21,943 nucleotides of DNA from a virus. Within the stretch, counting starts at the first letter, position 1. The number at the start of each line of letters is the position of its first letter. The stretch is taken from the IMG/VR virus record IMGVR_UViG_3300037847_004011, positions 1 through 21,943 of that record. One strand, written 5' to 3'. This document shows, one piece after another, positions 19,057 to 21,943 of the stretch. A model generated the notes under the pieces. It was not told the DNA's origin and searched no databases. It saw nothing but the letters and a program-made list of their open reading frames with translations. Both the position numbers and the translations under genes were made by a program.

Positions 19057-21943
19057 GTGACAGAAGATATTAATGAACTAACAGGGAGATCTTTATCTCA
19101 AATTTTAAGTGCTGGTGGTGCATCAGCGAATGATAATTCACTAGACTTCGATACTTGGGATAAAACTTCTGCGGAACACATCGATAATAAAATTGATAAA
19201 CTTAGGGGGTATGGAAATTATTTAAGGGAGTATGAACTAGATAGAGGATTTCTTGATGGTCAAACAGAGTATACAATCAATGAGGTTATAAAAGATAGTA
19301 TAAGAAAAGTTGATCCTGATTATGAACTGCCAGCTTACGGAGGATCTGTAGATTCAGATGCAGCTATGTTAGGAATGGCTTTTGGGGAGGAGAGAAAACA
19401 AAACTACTATGATGCAATATCAAATGGTGCTTCTAGGGATGATTTTATTGACGTACTTAATGACGCTAAAACTTATCTTGTAGAAACAGACCAATTAAAA
19501 TTAGCTTCTCTGCAAAGGACTAATGAAGATGGGGAAACTTACTTTGAGATTATAGGTAATGGTAACGCAGGTGAAAGAGATACAGCTATTAAAGAATCTT
19601 TAAACTTAGGTGCTTTACGTTATAGAGATCTATGGCAAACCCCTATTGGATATGGAGAAGAGTATGAGGGAGTCAATAGATTCCAAGCAGCTCGCTACGC
19701 TAAAATTCAAACTGAGCTTGCTAATTCTTCTCAAAGTAGAAACGATGAAAAGCTTTATGATGAAGTAGTTCAAGAGGCAAAAGATTACTTTGATAAAAAA
19801 CCTCAAGATAGAGATGATCCAGCAGCCTTGGTAACGAAGGCACGAACCCTGCTAGGAAATAATTTTGCTAAAGGGAAAGAGGTTCCCTCTGATGTTGCAA
19901 GGAACAGGTTTCAGGATGCAGAGATTATTGATGTACTAGAACAAGTAGCTGTATATGACAAGTATCAAAAAGGAGAAGTTAAATATATTACTGATGACCA
20001 AAGGCTACATGAAAACATTAAGGTAACTAATAACAAGGTTGCTGTACCACACCTTAGACTGTTAACAAACAGAACTGAATTTCAATTAGCTGTCGAACAA
20101 AAAATACAAAAAGGAGATTTAACTGAAAGGCAGAAAGATTTCTTAGAAAATAACCGAAGACTTTACCTCACAAATAACTACGAAGCTTATGATGAGTTAT
20201 TTAAAGGGGAGGCTTTAGGTGATAAGTGGGTAGCAGCTAAAATTGAGGGGGCACAAGCAGGTAAAGATAATGTACAAATACTAGATGACTTTCTAGATAA
20301 CCCACAAGTATATAGTTCTATTGGTAATAAGTTTAGGGCTATAGCTGATTCTGTGGGGGACTCCTTTTCAGGATTAGCTTTCGTTCTTCCAGCTTTATTC
20401 GGAAATAAAAACGCTATAGATTTTCTTGTAGAACAAGAAGAGAGAAGGGTTAATAGAAGACAGGTCGCTCAAATATATGGTGATAAGTTTGGCATAGGGA
20501 TGGATGTTGCAACAACATTAACCCCTGCCTTAGTTGATATTGGAGCTACTGCATTAGCAAGCTCTGCTACTTTCGGAGCAGGTGGGGTATTATATCTTGG
20601 TTCAAAGCAAGGAGCTAAGATAACAGCAAAAGGATATGTGAAAAGTATTGTAGGAACTGCCTTTCTTAGGCAGTTTGGAGAGACTGGAGAACAAGCTGCT
20701 TTACGTTTAGCTACTAAAAACAAAGTACTAAAACTATCAGAGGAGGGCGTTGTATCAAAAGGGGTTGCTGATGCTATTGATTCGTACAATAACATGATAG
20801 CTAACAAGACGATAGTCAATCGAGTACAGAACTCAGCTATATTTGTAACTTCGGCAAACAGATCAGCAGGTAGTACTTATGCTACTGTATACAGTAATCT
20901 TGATGGTGACCACGCAGAAAAACATGATAAGGCTTTAGGAGCTGCTTTAATGGCAGGTGCAGCTACAGGATTAATAACAACTGGTTTTAGTGCTATAGGA
21001 AAAGGTGGTTTTGAAAATGCTTTGTTAAGAGGACTAACTTTTAACCAACAGAAGTTTGCTTTGGAAAGATTATCAAGATCAAAGCTGACGAGGCTAGATG
21101 CTGAAAACCTTATAAGAGAAACTGTTGGTACTAGGATTAAAGAAATAACAAGGACTGGTTTTGGTGACCTATACCAAAGATTTGTTAAAGCTGGTACAGA
21201 AGAATTTGTTGAAGAGGCTATAGATGAATTTGTAAATAGCTTCATTGTAGATGCTGCACTAGATAGGAACACACCAATGATTGAAAAAATTAGTGGTTCT
21301 TTATACGCTGGTCTGATTGGAGGAATCATAGGTCAGGGTGCATCAGCAGCTCGTGCTATAAAAGATAGAAGAGATTCCGCAGTTGTAGGTCAACTAGCTG
21401 AATTTCAAAAGCAGGAAGAAACTAAAATCATTGAAGCTTTAAGAAAAAATAAATCTCCAATAACGGCTGCTTTGGTAGAGGATCGTGTACGATCTTTACT
21501 TAGAGGGCCAGCAGGGACAGCGATATCACCAGAAGATGAAGTCGCTGTGCAAGAAGCGAGAGCTGAACTAAAGGGCGTAAATCCTGATGAGATATATGTA
21601 GGAGATGAAGGAGTTGAAATTTCTTCTGAGAGAATGGAGCAGTTGATTCCAGAAGTCGATGTTGCTCAGATGGCATCTAATCTAGAAAATTTAAAGTCAG
21701 CCCAAGAGACAGAAGTTATTGAAGAAGCATTAAACACAGAGAGTTCAACTATAGACGACGAAGAATTTATTAATACAAATGCGATCAAGATTTCTGTACG
21801 CCAAGATAAAAATCTTGAGGCTACTGAAGATAAAGTATTTACGTTTGCTAATGAAGAAGAATTAAATAAGGAAATAAAAAACTTAGAAGAACAATTAATC
21901 CCATATCGAGATTGGGCAAGAACACAAGAAGCCAAAGACAAAT
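19057..21943 (+). CDS. Giant helical virion / ejection protein (3' truncated)
   Basis: At least 962 residues; the frame is open to the window end. The GTG at 19057 is the first usual start after an in-frame stop at 19027. Residues 1-430 are soluble, rich in Asp/Glu/Lys/Gln. Hydrophobic or glycine-rich stretches follow at about 436-455 ('FSGLAFVLPALFG'), 479-517 ('DIGATALASSATFGAGGVLYL'), 624-652 ('ALGAALMAGAATGLITTGF') and 746-767 ('LYAGLIGGIIGQGASAARA'), separated by helical linkers including 'EEFVEEAIDEFVNSF'. This layout suits a protein ejected with the DNA that crosses the envelope, or a large polyvalent phage protein. No enzymatic motif is visible so far. Confidence 0.65.
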   Translation, partial: MTEDINELTGRSLSQILSAGGASANDNSLDFDTWDKTSAEHIDNKIDKLRGYGNYLREYELDRGFLDGQTEYTINEVIKDSIRKVDPDYELPAYGGSVDSDAAMLGMAFGEERKQNYYDAISNGASRDDFIDVLNDAKTYLVETDQLKLASLQRTNEDGETYFEIIGNGNAGERDTAIKESLNLGALRYRDLWQTPIGYGEEYEGVNRFQAARYAKIQTELANSSQSRNDEKLYDEVVQEAKDYFDKKPQDRDDPAALVTKARTLLGNNFAKGKEVPSDVARNRFQDAEIIDVLEQVAVYDKYQKGEVKYITDDQRLHENIKVTNNKVAVPHLRLLTNRTEFQLAVEQKIQKGDLTERQKDFLENNRRLYLTNNYEAYDELFKGEALGDKWVAAKIEGAQAGKDNVQILDDFLDNPQVYSSIGNKFRAIADSVGDSFSGLAFVLPALFGNKNAIDFLVEQEERRVNRRQVAQIYGDKFGIGMDVATTLTPALVDIGATALASSATFGAGGVLYLGSKQGAKITAKGYVKSIVGTAFLRQFGETGEQAALRLATKNKVLKLSEEGVVSKGVADAIDSYNNMIANKTIVNRVQNSAIFVTSANRSAGSTYATVYSNLDGDHAEKHDKALGAALMAGAATGLITTGFSAIGKGGFENALLRGLTFNQQKFALERLSRSKLTRLDAENLIRETVGTRIKEITRTGFGDLYQRFVKAGTEEFVEEAIDEFVNSFIVDAALDRNTPMIEKISGSLYAGLIGGIIGQGASAARAIKDRRDSAVVGQLAEFQKQEETKIIEALRKNKSPITAALVEDRVRSLLRGPAGTAISPEDEVAVQEARAELKGVNPDEIYVGDEGVEISSERMEQLIPEVDVAQMASNLENLKSAQETEVIEEALNTESSTIDDEEFINTNAIKISVRQDKNLEATEDKVFTFANEEELNKEIKNLEEQLIPYRDWARTQEAKDK

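Noticed and set aside
20469-21329. Two open frames (116 and 150 codons) on the minus strand
   Set aside because: Antisense to the giant protein whose frame is continuous through the region; hydrophobic composition mirrors its Ala/Gly-rich stretches.
1-21943. tRNA genes, CRISPR arrays, insertion sequences, integrase or attachment sites
   Set aside because: None was found by reading both strands; no cloverleaf, spaced direct-repeat array, transposase or recombinase motif was seen.

Overview
The window is part of the genome of a tailed double-stranded DNA phage. It carries both terminase subunits, a family A DNA polymerase, a primase-helicase, a RuvC-like resolvase, a tail-fibre C-terminus, and a complete holin/spanin/endolysin lysis cassette. 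The DNA leans AT-rich, coding is very dense with many 4-40 bp overlaps, and no tRNA, integrase, CRISPR array or insertion sequence was seen. The tail-fibre repeats and small-gene families resemble those of uncultured aquatic phages. The host cannot be named: many starts lack a clear Shine-Dalgarno sequence, which is only a weak hint.

Layout. (1) Positions 1-4297, plus strand: the end of a tail-fibre gene, a small acidic protein, a protein built of nine NPDY repeats, two small membrane proteins (holin candidates), a nested inner/outer spanin pair, an amidase endolysin, a small zincin-like protein, a GH24 lysozyme and a PD-(D/E)XK-like nuclease. From 1745 to 4297 nearly every gene overlaps or abuts the next, which suggests one translationally coupled lysis operon. 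(2) Positions 4291-13546, minus strand, read right to left: a probable small terminase, a small conserved protein, another small protein, RuvC-like resolvase, SNF2-type SF2 helicase, Cas4/RecB-like exonuclease, a probable ssDNA-binding protein, a coiled-coil protein, DNA polymerase A, a PrimPol-like/SF3 helicase, and a second copy of the small conserved protein. This is a replication and recombination operon. (3) Positions 13590-21943, plus strand: large terminase, then three long proteins (Lys/Thr/Pro-rich, helical, and giant helical), plausibly internal-virion or DNA-ejection proteins. The last one runs off the window.

The two transcription units diverge from a 43-bp gap at 13547-13589, which holds a 17-bp AT-rich palindrome and a possible leftward promoter. 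They converge at 4291-4297, where two stop codons overlap. No portal, capsid or tail-tube gene is visible, so these must lie outside the window.

The points most worth checking are: the NPDY-repeat protein, which looks like an insertion into a small phage protein; the nested spanins in a lysis cassette with two lysins; the paralogous pair at both ends of the replication operon; the Leu at the Pol I 762-equivalent position next to a SNF2-like helicase; the in-frame Lys-Thr microsatellite crossing the start of the ssDNA-binding candidate; and a small terminase at the head of the replication operon, opposite the large terminase.
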